A stretch of 64,000 bases of DNA from positions 1-64,000 of the forward strand of contig PHDU01000011.1 in NCBI GenBank assembly GCA_002842755.1, in the 5' to 3' direction. The notes under the pieces are model-generated. The model was not told where the DNA came from and searched no databases. It was given only the letters and a program-made list of their open reading frames with translations. The position numbers were made by a program, and so were the translations under genes. The stretch comes from Bacteroidetes bacterium HGW-Bacteroidetes-1. Its GTDB lineage: Bacteria > Bacteroidota > Bacteroidia > Bacteroidales > F082. Positions 27,696-36,895 of this stretch are shown here, piece by piece (positions within the stretch are counted from its first letter, which is position 1; each line of letters opens with the position of its first letter).

Positions 27696-29582
27696 TCAAT
27701 GAAATTCTCTCAACGTTTCATGTACCCCTTTATGAATTTCATACCAGAACTCAAGTGCTGCTTCGAATTTATCTTTTTCAAAACGTTTCACCCAAAAATC
27801 CAGCGCTTCATCTTCAACTTTATCTTCATACTTTTTTTTATACAGAAAACTGGAAATGAAATCAACATTGCGCTCCGATTCCCAAAAAACAGACGAATTT
27901 CTACTGTTGATGCGTGAAGCAGTCAGCTTGATGCTTTTTAAAAACTTCTCCTTCATCCCAAAAATACTCTCAATGATATCTGGCATGATATCTTCGGCCC
28001 AGGCACGATGAAAACGACAAATACCTAAATTATCAAGTATAAGCTCTTGTTTCATTCTACGCGCATTTTCATGTCCAAGCTCACGAGGAGCTATAAAATC
28101 CTTGCCATAATTCATATAATATTTTCCCATTATAGCCATAGGTGAAAGGGCTCCCGGAGTCCAATACTGATTGGGGACTACCCATCCTTGTCTTGCAAAA
28201 CCCAAATGAACAAACTTATCCATGATAGCAATACCCTTTTCTCTTGCTAATTTTCTGGCAAGTTTTCGTGCCCCTAAACGTAAGTCTATTTTTCCTTCAG
28301 GTTGAACCATTTCTTCAATTAAATCAAGACCGATTCTTGCATTGTGCAATGAATGGTTTACAACATCGAAGTTTTCAGGATCAAAAAAAGGAATAGCTTT
28401 TGCTCCAATCTCCTCGGGAAGAATTAATCCTTCGTAAAGACATTCCATAAGCCATGCGAGTACCCCTCCCACTGAAATTGCATCAAGCCCATATGTATCT
28501 GCCTTCAGATTAAGCATTTCGGCTGCCCTCTGATCAAAAATTCCACAAAGTGGCCCCATGGTTTGATAAGGTTCGTAGTCCTTCTTAAAATGATTATTCA
28601 TCTTTTTGCAAACAGCAGCACAAGGTTCACCACAGTTTTTCTGCTGTTTTGTTTCAATGGTTTCTTTATTAAACTGATTTAGGTAATGATCTACGATAAA
28701 TCTTTTATGAATAGATAAACGCTGCTCTTTGGTCATGAAAATAGTGCGGTAATTAAACGCTATTATCCTTTCATCGATGGTTGCGAAATTAACACCAAAA
28801 GTACCACCCGTTTTAAAATTAGGCTCATAACGGTATTTGGTTGTCGCTTCTATATCCTTTGCAGCCAGTTTTTGATTATACTTATCCTGAAACCATTCAT
28901 CTGCAACTTTTCGATCGCGAAAATCTTCATCAACGACAGTTCCACCATAAATAACCCCAATAATCCCATGTTGCTGAAGCAATTTTGTTCCAAAACCTCC
29001 CCTGCCAGACCAGCAATCCACGAAAGTGAGCTCTCCTTTTTTAACAGGAGCAGATACAATAGCACCAAAATCGGTCTGCCTTGATGCGATACCCGTTGCA
29101 AGAACTCGTGGATCATTTTCATAACGACTGCCGAATTTATCAATGGCATATTTCATCACTCCATAAACTCCTTCCCTGCCATAGTTCCATATTTCATCCT
29201 GATTGACCGGAATAAGTTCAACTTCTATCTCCTCACCATGGATACGATTAAGATATAAAATTGATGTTTGCGCAGCTTTTCCTGTAATAGAAAACATATT
29301 GATACCTAAATTATCAAAAACAAGAGCTGCACCTCCCATGGAGGAAATATAAAATCCATGCCACGAAGGCGAAATTCCGTTGAATATTAACCTATTAGAA
29401 CCAGGGAAAATAGAACCAGCCAATAAACCGCTTCCAATATTTAAGCTGTTATATTTATGCGCAAGGTGAATACCCAGATCAACTGGTCCAAAGAAGTCTC
29501 CAACAGGGAAACGGTTTATTCGATAATAACCATTGAAAGCATCAATCATCAGTACTTTTATCATCGAGGTAGTTGTTTTCAT
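27696..29582 (-). CDS. Aldehyde:ferredoxin oxidoreductase family (tungsten/molybdenum pterin enzyme)
   Basis: About 628 residues from the ATG at 29582 (a longer frame to 29630 adds a poor N-terminus and would cover the promoter). Seen: N-terminal pterin/Fe-S fold blocks 'ALVFDNLGIN' and 'FVDCWSGRGGFGTKLLQ', the iron-sulfur cysteines C-x3-C-x3-C in CGEPCAAVC (about 313-321) with a fourth Cys in LGICRFHRAW (about 518), and ADTYGLDAISVGGVLAWLMEC. Known: AOR enzymes oxidise aldehydes or reduce acids with ferredoxin at a W/Mo-bispyranopterin in the cytoplasm, mostly in anaerobes. No ferredoxin or cofactor gene is adjacent. Cluster spacing is C-x3-C rather than C-x2-C at the first pair. Confidence 0.87.
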   Translation of the reverse strand: MKTTTSMIKVLMIDAFNGYYRINRFPVGDFFGPVDLGIHLAHKYNSLNIGSGLLAGSIFPGSNRLIFNGISPSWHGFYISSMGGAALVFDNLGINMFSITGKAAQTSILYLNRIHGEEIEVELIPVNQDEIWNYGREGVYGVMKYAIDKFGSRYENDPRVLATGIASRQTDFGAIVSAPVKKGELTFVDCWSGRGGFGTKLLQQHGIIGVIYGGTVVDEDFRDRKVADEWFQDKYNQKLAAKDIEATTKYRYEPNFKTGGTFGVNFATIDERIIAFNYRTIFMTKEQRLSIHKRFIVDHYLNQFNKETIETKQQKNCGEPCAAVCKKMNNHFKKDYEPYQTMGPLCGIFDQRAAEMLNLKADTYGLDAISVGGVLAWLMECLYEGLILPEEIGAKAIPFFDPENFDVVNHSLHNARIGLDLIEEMVQPEGKIDLRLGARKLARKLAREKGIAIMDKFVHLGFARQGWVVPNQYWTPGALSPMAIMGKYYMNYGKDFIAPRELGHENARRMKQELILDNLGICRFHRAWAEDIMPDIIESIFGMKEKFLKSIKLTASRINSRNSSVFWESERNVDFISSFLYKKKYEDKVEDEALDFWVKRFEKDKFEAALEFWYEIHKGVHETLREFH

Positions 29583-29598
29583 ATTTAATCTCTTTTCA

Positions 29599-29606
29599 CA
29601 AAAATA
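29599..29606 (-). promoter_or_regulatory. -7 box of the AOR-family gene
   Basis: TATTTTTG on the minus strand, ending 16 bp before the ATG at 29582. It supports that start over the upstream in-frame ATG. Confidence 0.6.
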
Positions 29607-29782
29607 CAATAATCCTGTTAATGATTTCACAAGTTAGAAATGTCTTTATGGATTCACATAATCGCAATCAAATACAATTTCGATTAATCCAGAAAATCAA
29701 ATTTAAAACAACAGTATAGCCTTTACTTCAAAAATGAGGTGCTGGTTTTGATAGAAGATGTCAAACCAATACCCCAAATTAC

Positions 29783-29790
29783 TATTTTTG
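29783..29790 (+). promoter_or_regulatory. -7 box of the M1 peptidase gene
   Basis: TATTTTTG (exact TAnnTTTG) ends 14 bp before the ATG at 29805, giving a very short leader. Confidence 0.6.
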
Positions 29791-29804
29791 CATTTTAAAC
29801 ATCA

Positions 29805-31760
29805 ATGAATCGCTTCCTACTCATATTCTTTTTATCTGTTCTGATTCAATTTGGCTTGCGTGCACAGCATGAAACAAACATATCGGATGTTTACAGCACT
29901 GACTTTGAAAGCAGAAAGGGAATCAGTACAGAAAACATAAAGGTTACCAACGACACATCTATCGATGTCCTATTCTACCATCTTCGCATCATGCCTGCCA
30001 TTGATTCAGCATGGATTCAAGGCCATGTCAGCGTGCATTTTATGAGCAAGGTAAACAATCTCAATTTATATCTTCTTGACTTGCATCAATCGTTGCAAGT
30101 TGATAGCATCATCGGTGCTTCATCATTTTTGCATACAAACGATAGTCTTTTTATTTATCCTTCTTCGAAAATTGACTCAGGAATTGTTACTAGTGTTGAA
30201 ATCTTTTATAAGGGTTATACCAGTCTGGCCGGAGGTTTTAAAGGATTAAGATATTCGGTGCACGGAAATAACGAACCTGTTATTGCGACCTTATCAACTC
30301 CCTATCTTGCGCATTTCTGGTTTCCATGCAAAGATGGTCCTGCCGACAAAGTTGATTCAGTATATGTTGATATTACAATTCCTTCAAGAAGCTATAATAA
30401 TATTCCACTTCGGGCAACCTCCAACGGATTATTAAAACTAATCAATGAAACCTCTACGCATAGAACTTTTCAATGGAAACACCGCTATCCAATTGTTAGC
30501 TATTATGTGATGATGGCAATTTCAAATTATGTCGTTCTGGAAGAAGAATATTGCAACAATGATTACTGCTTTCCTCTTGAATACCATGTTTTTGCAGAAG
30601 ATACTGTAGCTGCAAAACCTGGAGTGGCGGATCTACCGGAAATGATGGGACTTTTTGAGTCACTTTTCGGCCCCTACCCATTCAGGAATGAAAAATATGG
30701 CATGACCCAACTGGGATTTTATGGCGCAATCGAAAATCAAACCAATACAGTAATCAACCGCATGTCACCCGACTGGAAAATGGTTGTTGTACACGAACTG
30801 GCTCATATGTGGTTTGGTTGCCAGATTACATGTTCTGACTGGCATCATGGTTGGCTCAATGAAGGATTTGCTACTTATTCTGAGGCTTTATGGAAAGAGC
30901 ACAAAGAGGGCTTTCACGCTTACAGTGCATATATGGCATCCAAAGGCTGGTATCAGGAAGGCACGGTACATCTTAAAAACATAGACGATCCATTTAATAT
31001 TTTCATTGGTATCATTTATAATAAAGGAGCATGGGTGCTGCATATGCTGCGTTCCACAATGGGAGATGAGCTGTTTTTTTCATTTTTAAACGATTATGCA
31101 AGCTTACCAGAATTGTCTTTTGGCCATGTATCCACTGAGCGCTTTAAGAATCTTGCAGAAGAAGCCTATGGGTCTGATTTGGATTATTATTTTGATCAAT
31201 GGGTTTATGATGAATACTACCCTTCTTATCTTTACAATTTTGAGCAATCCTCCTCACAACTTAACATTCAGCTTTTTCAGATGCAGGCACAATTGGGCCG
31301 TCGTCCCCTCTTTATCACTCCAATTGATTTTCTGATTTCATTTTCTGATTTTTCGGATACAATCGTCCGGGTGTTTAACAATAACCAAAATCAACTTTTC
31401 AACTTTACTTTTGACAAAACTGTTGTATCTGTCCAGCTTGACCCTAATCAGTGGCTGTTGCATTCTTCAAGTTATAACCCTGAATTGCCAATGGGACTGC
31501 CAAGGTTGAATCGTGCTGAAAGTTTCACTTTCTATCCTAATCCCACTTATGAAAATATAATGGTTCAAATTGAAAACAACCTTGAACTTCCTTGCACTTT
31601 AACAATCATTGACGTCAAAGGCATTGAAAGGACGAGGGTACAAATTATTCAACATTATCAGCTTATTGATTTAAAAGGCTTGGGTAAAGGGATGTTCTTC
31701 CTTAAACTCATAAACAAAGAGGGTGCAATTTCTGGTTCAAAAAAGTTAATTATAAAGTAA
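29805..31760 (+). CDS. M1 family metallopeptidase with T9SS sorting domain
   Basis: A 651-residue secreted aminopeptidase-like protein. Signal peptide 1-20 (FGLRAQ). An M1 N-terminal beta domain (about 45-240), then the catalytic domain with the exopeptidase-type segment 'GFYGAIENQTN' (GAMEN position, variant GAIEN) and zinc ligands His330, His334 and Glu353 (HELAH...NEGFA). A T9SS type A domain ends the protein (FYPNPTYENIMVQIEN to SKKLIIK). It should act on peptides at the cell surface or outside. Shorter than full-length aminopeptidase N, lacking the large C-terminal helical domain, as is common in secreted Bacteroidota M1 proteins. Confidence 0.92.
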   Translation: MNRFLLIFFLSVLIQFGLRAQHETNISDVYSTDFESRKGISTENIKVTNDTSIDVLFYHLRIMPAIDSAWIQGHVSVHFMSKVNNLNLYLLDLHQSLQVDSIIGASSFLHTNDSLFIYPSSKIDSGIVTSVEIFYKGYTSLAGGFKGLRYSVHGNNEPVIATLSTPYLAHFWFPCKDGPADKVDSVYVDITIPSRSYNNIPLRATSNGLLKLINETSTHRTFQWKHRYPIVSYYVMMAISNYVVLEEEYCNNDYCFPLEYHVFAEDTVAAKPGVADLPEMMGLFESLFGPYPFRNEKYGMTQLGFYGAIENQTNTVINRMSPDWKMVVVHELAHMWFGCQITCSDWHHGWLNEGFATYSEALWKEHKEGFHAYSAYMASKGWYQEGTVHLKNIDDPFNIFIGIIYNKGAWVLHMLRSTMGDELFFSFLNDYASLPELSFGHVSTERFKNLAEEAYGSDLDYYFDQWVYDEYYPSYLYNFEQSSSQLNIQLFQMQAQLGRRPLFITPIDFLISFSDFSDTIVRVFNNNQNQLFNFTFDKTVVSVQLDPNQWLLHSSSYNPELPMGLPRLNRAESFTFYPNPTYENIMVQIENNLELPCTLTIIDVKGIERTRVQIIQHYQLIDLKGLGKGMFFLKLINKEGAISGSKKLIIK

Positions 31761-31919
31761 CTTTCTATAGTTTGCTTTTTTAAGTATAAGAATTCGACGG
31801 TCACTCAAAAATTGATTCATGTGGCCTACTCATTAATAATTTTACATTTTATTGCCATTCCATAAAACAATTCTGCATTTATTTTTTTATAAAGCAAAAA
31901 CTACATCAAAAACAACCTC

Positions 31920-32642
31920 ATGGCACAAACAACAGTATTTTCATTTTTCCATTACAGCAGTACATCCGCGAAATGGCGTGCTTTCAAACGCATGGGCAGA
32001 CCTCCTTTGCTTCATAAACAAATAGAAGGATTAAGCTTTTGGAAAACTTTAGGCGTTGGGGGCAATAAAGGTTTCTCTTTCAAACCTGATTTTTCACTGT
32101 ATGCTTTATTGACAGTCTTCGATTCGGAGATTAATGCAATGTCTTTTATAAAAGGTAAAATTATGCAGCAATATGTCAACGATACTGATCAGCATAATCA
32201 CTTCTTTTTGCATAATATCACAAGTCATGGACGATGGAGCAACACCGAACCGTTCCAGAGCTCAATAAAATTAATAACCGATCAACCAATTTGTGTAATA
32301 ACACGGGCAACCATCAAACCAAGTCAGACATTGAGATTTTGGAAATATGTCCCTCGTGTCAGTCGATCGATTCAAAATTATCAGGGAAGGTTATTTTCAA
32401 AAGGGGTTGGTGAATGGCCGTTGTTTATGCAAGCAACATTCTCCGTTTGGAATACAATTGATGATATGAAAAAATATGCCTATCAGAATGATGAACATCT
32501 TGAAATGATACGCAAAACACAAAAATTAGGCTGGTATAAAGAAGAGCTTTTCGCACGTTTCCATCCTATTCTGCAAATTGGAAACCTGATTCATATACCC
32601 GGTATCGAAATCAAAGACCTTGAAACTGACAATAAATCATAA
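31920..32642 (+). CDS. CrtA-like (spheroidene monooxygenase-related) protein
   Basis: A 240-residue soluble protein. The overall pattern, 'TVFSFFHYSSTSAKWRAFKRMG', 'FWKTLGVGGNKGFSFKPDFS', 'VITRATIKPSQTLRFWKYVPR' and 'GVGEWPLFMQATFSVWN', matches the CrtA-like family found across Bacteroidota and named after the carotenoid 2-ketolase of purple bacteria. No carotenoid genes are nearby and most family members are uncharacterised, so a role in carotenoid oxidation is not supported here. A ferredoxin-like alpha/beta barrel fold is likely. Monocistronic, 160 bp after the M1 peptidase gene. Confidence 0.72.
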   Translation: MAQTTVFSFFHYSSTSAKWRAFKRMGRPPLLHKQIEGLSFWKTLGVGGNKGFSFKPDFSLYALLTVFDSEINAMSFIKGKIMQQYVNDTDQHNHFFLHNITSHGRWSNTEPFQSSIKLITDQPICVITRATIKPSQTLRFWKYVPRVSRSIQNYQGRLFSKGVGEWPLFMQATFSVWNTIDDMKKYAYQNDEHLEMIRKTQKLGWYKEELFARFHPILQIGNLIHIPGIEIKDLETDNKS

Positions 32643-32722
32643 TCAATTATTATTCTTGTTGATTTTGTTGCTATTGTTCTCAATAACTGGGATATAAAGA
32701 CTTTTAAAAGTACTAAACCAGC

Positions 32723-34882
32723 TTAAAACTTCCATCTGAATTGAAGCTTTAAATCTGTTTTGGTATTACCCTCTATCAAATCGAGGCCAGAGCCAATTGT
32801 ATTGCGATCAGAATACCATGTCTGAGCAATTCGTGCCCAAACATCCAGGTTTTTATGGGCCTTAAGCTTAAAAAGCAAGTACATGCGTGTTCCTTTCTGA
32901 TAAAATGCCGGAATGGAAAATGCATATAAAACATCATTTTCATACATATAAACACGACTACCGTAAGTATCAGTATCAAAAACAGCATATCGAAAAGTCA
33001 ACTCAAAAGGTTTTGAAGTCGGACGAAAAAGTATATCATGATAGATTACAAAACCATAACTTTCATCCTGAGACTGTTGATCATATGAAATCAGTTCTGC
33101 TCTGTTTTTAAAAGAAAATGATTCACTTACTGAATAATTGATATGAAACCTCAAGGTGTTTTTGGTATAATTTACCAATGGATCAATACTATTCCAGGGG
33201 TCATTGTCATTGGTCATCTTGCGTTTGGTTCGAAAGCGAAGATACATACTCGAAGTTCTGCTTATGCGATGGTCTAGCTGTGCATAATAATCGTATCCAT
33301 AACTTGGGGCATCAGTAGCAAAACGAAGCCAGGGAAAAGTAAAGTAGTCAGCATAAGCCGATAGCTTCCATCCGGGAGCTAATCCGGCGCTAATACCTGC
33401 ATAAATACCAGTTTCATTGTTTGTTAAAGTGCTTTCAGAAAATGCATTACTAAAAAGATTTTGATAATCCCTTTGATAGTTTCTATAAGCTATTGTCACT
33501 GATACGAAGCCTGCAGGTTGAGCAGTAAATCCAGCTATACCAGCCATTCCACCATTATCACTACGACTCATTTCTCCAAAAAAGATGACAGAGGGGTAAA
33601 CCAATCTGAAGTCAACACCTTGATTTATCAACGCATCATTCTGAAAGCGAAATTGATTGTAAGGATAAATACGAGGCATAAGAATCGCATTAAGCCTTGT
33701 TTGGTGCAATGTATATCCAAGTTCCAGCCGCTTACTTCTAAATGCCAATCTCCCGCCCATAAGCGTCTGACTTATTGTACCTTTCTTTGAAAGTTCATTC
33801 ACAGTACGATGTAATCCCGTTTCCTGAAGACTAGTGATAGTATATATTTCATTTGAAACCGAATCTGTCAGATCGACATTGGCATCTAAGTTTTTATGAG
33901 AATAGAAAGTGGTCAATTCAATATTTTTCCAACCGAAAGTTACTGCGCCTCCCCTTAAAAAATAGCTCTCATTTACGGATGTATTTGGCTTTATCCCAAG
34001 CCCGTATTTCATCACACTTGATGGTTCGGTTGACTTACCAAATGCCAGACCTGACCATAATGTCAAACCCTGACCAAAAGCAAGATGATAATCACCCAAA
34101 GCTAGTGCTTTTACAAAGCCAATATCTGAGATATAGACATGTGCCGACATAAAATCAAAACCATTCCTAATCTTATCTCCAGCTAGTTTTTGTAACGAAT
34201 CATTAACGTTATTGGCAAAAAACACTTCGCCAGCATCTTTTTCCATTGTTAGACCTGCCCTTACTTTATTTCGATAATTGAAAGCATACCTCGCATAAAA
34301 TTTCTCCGGACTACCAAGATAACGAGAATTAGGTTTTGCCCAAAGTGCAGAATCATCTATAGGTTTATAACCCTCCTGTTCATCCAGCGAACGCTCCATG
34401 CGAACCAATAATTGATGTCTTCCCCATTTCAGAACGTTTTTTGGATTCATACCAGCTGAGCGACTTTGCTCACTCACCGTGATAATTGGAAGTAAAAGTG
34501 CGATCGTCTGTTCATCAAATCCTTCCACCAATGGAAGCTCATAAACACTTAGCATCGCACCATATTGTTTCAGATACAAGCGAAGTTTTTCTAACTGAAA
34601 TGCTGAAATCAGGTACATATTACGTAACTCTTCCACATCATTACTATTCAGATTTATTTTATTCTCACTGTAATAATAATAAGAATCTAATAAATCTGTA
34701 TAATCGAGCGTTTCGTCCAAAGTCTCAGCAATACGTTCTATTTGCGTTGCAATTTGTTCGGTAAGACTTCTGTTCAGTGAATCAGCACTTTGCCCAATTC
34801 CTTGAAAACCTGCTGAAAGCAAAAAAAACAATATCAGGCAATGCTTATAATAATAATGCCAATTTCGTTTTTTTCTCATCAT
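32723..34882 (-). CDS. Outer-membrane beta-barrel protein with N-terminal helix-hairpin-helix region
   Basis: A 719-residue protein. Signal peptide about 1-30 (FLLSAGFQGIGQ). A short domain at about 50-115 ('NKINLNSNDVEELRNMYLISAFQLEKLRLYLKQYG') is a helix-hairpin-helix-like ComEA-type motif. The remainder is rich in alternating aromatic beta strands typical of an outer-membrane barrel and ends in TDLKLQFRWKF (terminal Phe). It overlaps by 4 bp the upstream PorV/PorQ-like gene (ATGA), so the two are co-translated. An HhH domain in front of a barrel would place a DNA- or partner-binding unit in the periplasm. Function unknown. Confidence 0.78.
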   Translation of the reverse strand: MMRKKRNWHYYYKHCLILFFLLSAGFQGIGQSADSLNRSLTEQIATQIERIAETLDETLDYTDLLDSYYYYSENKINLNSNDVEELRNMYLISAFQLEKLRLYLKQYGAMLSVYELPLVEGFDEQTIALLLPIITVSEQSRSAGMNPKNVLKWGRHQLLVRMERSLDEQEGYKPIDDSALWAKPNSRYLGSPEKFYARYAFNYRNKVRAGLTMEKDAGEVFFANNVNDSLQKLAGDKIRNGFDFMSAHVYISDIGFVKALALGDYHLAFGQGLTLWSGLAFGKSTEPSSVMKYGLGIKPNTSVNESYFLRGGAVTFGWKNIELTTFYSHKNLDANVDLTDSVSNEIYTITSLQETGLHRTVNELSKKGTISQTLMGGRLAFRSKRLELGYTLHQTRLNAILMPRIYPYNQFRFQNDALINQGVDFRLVYPSVIFFGEMSRSDNGGMAGIAGFTAQPAGFVSVTIAYRNYQRDYQNLFSNAFSESTLTNNETGIYAGISAGLAPGWKLSAYADYFTFPWLRFATDAPSYGYDYYAQLDHRISRTSSMYLRFRTKRKMTNDNDPWNSIDPLVNYTKNTLRFHINYSVSESFSFKNRAELISYDQQSQDESYGFVIYHDILFRPTSKPFELTFRYAVFDTDTYGSRVYMYENDVLYAFSIPAFYQKGTRMYLLFKLKAHKNLDVWARIAQTWYSDRNTIGSGLDLIEGNTKTDLKLQFRWKF

Positions 34883-35709
34883 CTTTCACTTTGTCCAAAC
34901 TGATAAATAAGACTGGCTTGCATGCTTGAACCTAATACCTGATGCATCGAGGCAGCAAGATCAAATCTGAGATTTGAAAACTGCATTCCAGCACCAAAAG
35001 TAAACAAGCCCGGATTTAACGCCACGCCTGTTCGTGCATAAAAAGTTTCATTCATCTTATATTCAATTCCTAGTCTCAAATCCGGATTAAAATCAAACTG
35101 TTTTTCAATTTCGGCAATCCCGATTAATTTTTCTGTGAAAAGATAAGAAAAACCAAATCGCATTACAACAGAAATCTTTTCATCGGTAACATCAGAGAAT
35201 CGTACTTTTATAGGATTAAAAACATAGGCGCCAATCGTCATTTTATCAGTAATACTTGATTGAACACCCAATTCAAAGGTGACATTGTCTTTTCCTTCAT
35301 ATCCTTCAGCAAAACGCGAAGCAAGGTAATCCAACTGTAGTCCAATTCTGAGCAATGAGCCAAAAGAACGAGCATATGCCAGGCCCACTTTATTCTCATT
35401 ATAGAGGTTATATCCAAACTGGTTGTAGCTTAATCCCAAAACCCCAAACTGAATCGGAACCACCAATGCTGCACTTTTCAAACTAAGTTCCTTCATAAGA
35501 AATCGGTTTTCGAATGCAACTCCCAAACCAATATGCTGCTGTAGAGCCATACCGGCAGGATTGTTCTGAATGGACCAGAAATCTGTAAGACTTACTGATG
35601 CTCTACCCATTGCCCCTGACCTGGCTCCAATTGAACCAAATCCGCTAAATCCAAATACAGATATTGACATTATAATTGTTGTCAACAAAAGCAAAAAAAT
35701 TTGTTTCAT
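34879..35709 (-). CDS. PorV/PorQ-like outer-membrane barrel protein
   Basis: A 276-residue protein with signal peptide 1-20 (ISVFGFS) followed by the family pattern 'GSIGARSGAMGRASVSLTDFWSIQNNPAGMAL', which is characteristic of PorV/PorQ-type FadL-superfamily barrels of Bacteroidota. The C-terminus (MQASLIYQFGQ) looks like a last strand. Known: PorV is a T9SS shuttle and PorQ-type relatives help T9SS function. Here it is paired with an HhH barrel gene, not with T9SS core genes, so a direct role in secretion is only a possibility. Confidence 0.76.
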   Translation of the reverse strand: MKQIFLLLLTTIIMSISVFGFSGFGSIGARSGAMGRASVSLTDFWSIQNNPAGMALQQHIGLGVAFENRFLMKELSLKSAALVVPIQFGVLGLSYNQFGYNLYNENKVGLAYARSFGSLLRIGLQLDYLASRFAEGYEGKDNVTFELGVQSSITDKMTIGAYVFNPIKVRFSDVTDEKISVVMRFGFSYLFTEKLIGIAEIEKQFDFNPDLRLGIEYKMNETFYARTGVALNPGLFTFGAGMQFSNLRFDLAASMHQVLGSSMQASLIYQFGQSER

Positions 35710-35750
35710 TTGATCGGATGCTTAAATGATATGATGCAACGAATTTATAT

Positions 35751-35758
35751 TATTTTTG
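35751..35758 (+). promoter_or_regulatory. -7 box of the DUF2461 gene
   Basis: TATTTTTG (exact TAnnTTTG) ends 17 bp before the ATG at 35776, in the 66-bp divergent spacer. Confidence 0.6.
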
Positions 35759-35775
35759 CATGTAAACATTGATTT

Positions 35776-36441
35776 ATGAGTAATCAAATTCTTCACTTTC
35801 TTAGCGAACTTTCGGAAAGAAACGAAAAAACATGGTTTGAGGGCCATCGTTCTGAATATGAACATGCACGTAATGAATTAATATCAATTGTGGAAGCTGT
35901 TGTTGCCGGCATCAGTACTTTTGATTCATCCATTGGCAATCCAAGCCCAAAAAAATGTATTTTCAGACAGTATAGGGATGTACGCTTTTCAAAAAACAAA
36001 CTCCCTTATAAAACAAATATGGCTGCCTACATTGCACCTGGAGGCAAATCTTCGCCGCAAGCGGGTTATTATCTTCATCTGGAGCCAGAAAAATCATTTG
36101 CCGGAGGAGGTATTTATTCACCAACGCCTGATATCTTAAAAGCAATACGAAGTGAAATTTATTATAATGGCGAGGAATTCAATACCTTAATTAACAAGAA
36201 GGACTTCAAAAATATATTTGGAGAAATGATGCAGGAAAAATTGAAAAGACCTCCTAAAGGCTTTCCCGCAAGTTTTCCTTTTATTGAACTAATTAAGTAT
36301 AAGCATTTTGTTGTAAGCAGGCCGTTTTTAACAGACGCGATTTCGTTACCTGAAATCCAACAATTTGCCATTGAAACATTCAAGGAGATGTATGACTTCA
36401 ACCAGTTTCTTAACAGAGCTATTTTGAATGCCGAAAAATGA
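35776..36441 (+). CDS. DUF2461 (TIGR02453) family protein
   Basis: A 221-residue cytoplasmic protein. Family blocks seen: 'FLSELSERNEKTWFEGHRSEYEHAR' at the N-terminus, 'RQYRDVRFSKNKLPYKTNMAAYIAPGG' in the middle and 'GYYLHLEPEKSFAGGGIYSP'. The family is widespread and of unknown biochemical function. Monocistronic, followed by a non-coding stretch of about 740 bp with two repeated RNA-like elements. Confidence 0.88.
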   Translation: MSNQILHFLSELSERNEKTWFEGHRSEYEHARNELISIVEAVVAGISTFDSSIGNPSPKKCIFRQYRDVRFSKNKLPYKTNMAAYIAPGGKSSPQAGYYLHLEPEKSFAGGGIYSPTPDILKAIRSEIYYNGEEFNTLINKKDFKNIFGEMMQEKLKRPPKGFPASFPFIELIKYKHFVVSRPFLTDAISLPEIQQFAIETFKEMYDFNQFLNRAILNAEK

Positions 36442-36508
36442 TTCATGCCGAAAACTGACTTAAACTAACCGCTAACTGGATTTCGGTTTTTTACACCTCT
36501 AATCTTAT

Positions 36509-36516
36509 TACTTTCG
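36509..36516 (+). promoter_or_regulatory. -7-like box of RNA element copy 1
   Basis: TACTTTCG (one mismatch to TAnnTTTG) begins 15 bp before the conserved AATTGGTTGG, the same distance as the TACCTTTA box in front of copy 2. This predicts a transcript start at or near 36524. Confidence 0.45.
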
Positions 36517-36523
36517 CATTCCT

Positions 36524-36622
36524 AATTGGTTGGTTGTTTTATAAGTTCGAACTTAATGCCCTTGAGGTTGAATTGATTTGTTGTTTTTTCAATTCAAAAT
36601 ATCCTCGAGGGCATTCCTTTTT
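36524..36622 (+). ncRNA. Candidate structured small RNA, copy 1
   Basis: Conserved start AATTGGTTGGTTGTTTT, then the perfect palindrome AAGTTCGAACTT (36543-36554). This is followed directly by an outer stem AATGCCCTTGAGG (36555-36567) pairing with CCTCGAGGGCATT (36603-36615, one G-U pair), an inner 9-bp stem TTGAATTGA / TCAATTCAA (36568-36576, 36589-36597), and a loop containing TTTGTTGTTTTT. It ends in CCTTTTT, terminator-like. The second copy 372 bp downstream keeps all of this except the inner-stem sequence, which still pairs. I infer a transcribed RNA of about 100 nt; it could instead be a cis element. I do not recognise an Rfam family. Confidence 0.55.
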
Positions 36623-36880
36623 ATACCAATTCTCGTTCAATTACTAAATTTTTGGCGGCCTTCTTTAATATAAAGTTGGGGATTGATCATTCAATTTTGA
36701 CTTCATTTGTCTTACCAATCTAAGCCAAATTATTCCATTTACATTTATCTGATTTTGTAAAGATTGACGGTTCGTAAAATTTTAATAATAACATAAAGTA
36801 GCACGAAAAAGAGTTTATCCCCTATTCTGATTCAAAGCAACCGAAAACTGAATCGGCTAAAACAGAACCTTAGACAACAA

Positions 36881-36888
36881 TACCTTTA
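36881..36888 (+). promoter_or_regulatory. -7-like box of RNA element copy 2
   Basis: TACCTTTA (one mismatch to TAnnTTTG) begins 15 bp before the conserved AATTGGTTGG of copy 2. Confidence 0.45.
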
Positions 36889-36895
36889 CTGCCTC

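Noticed and set aside
36543-36554. GTTCGAAC strings that resemble the T-loop of a tRNA
   Set aside because: They are part of a 12-bp palindrome repeated in both RNA-like elements; no acceptor stem, anticodon arm or CCA context exists around them.
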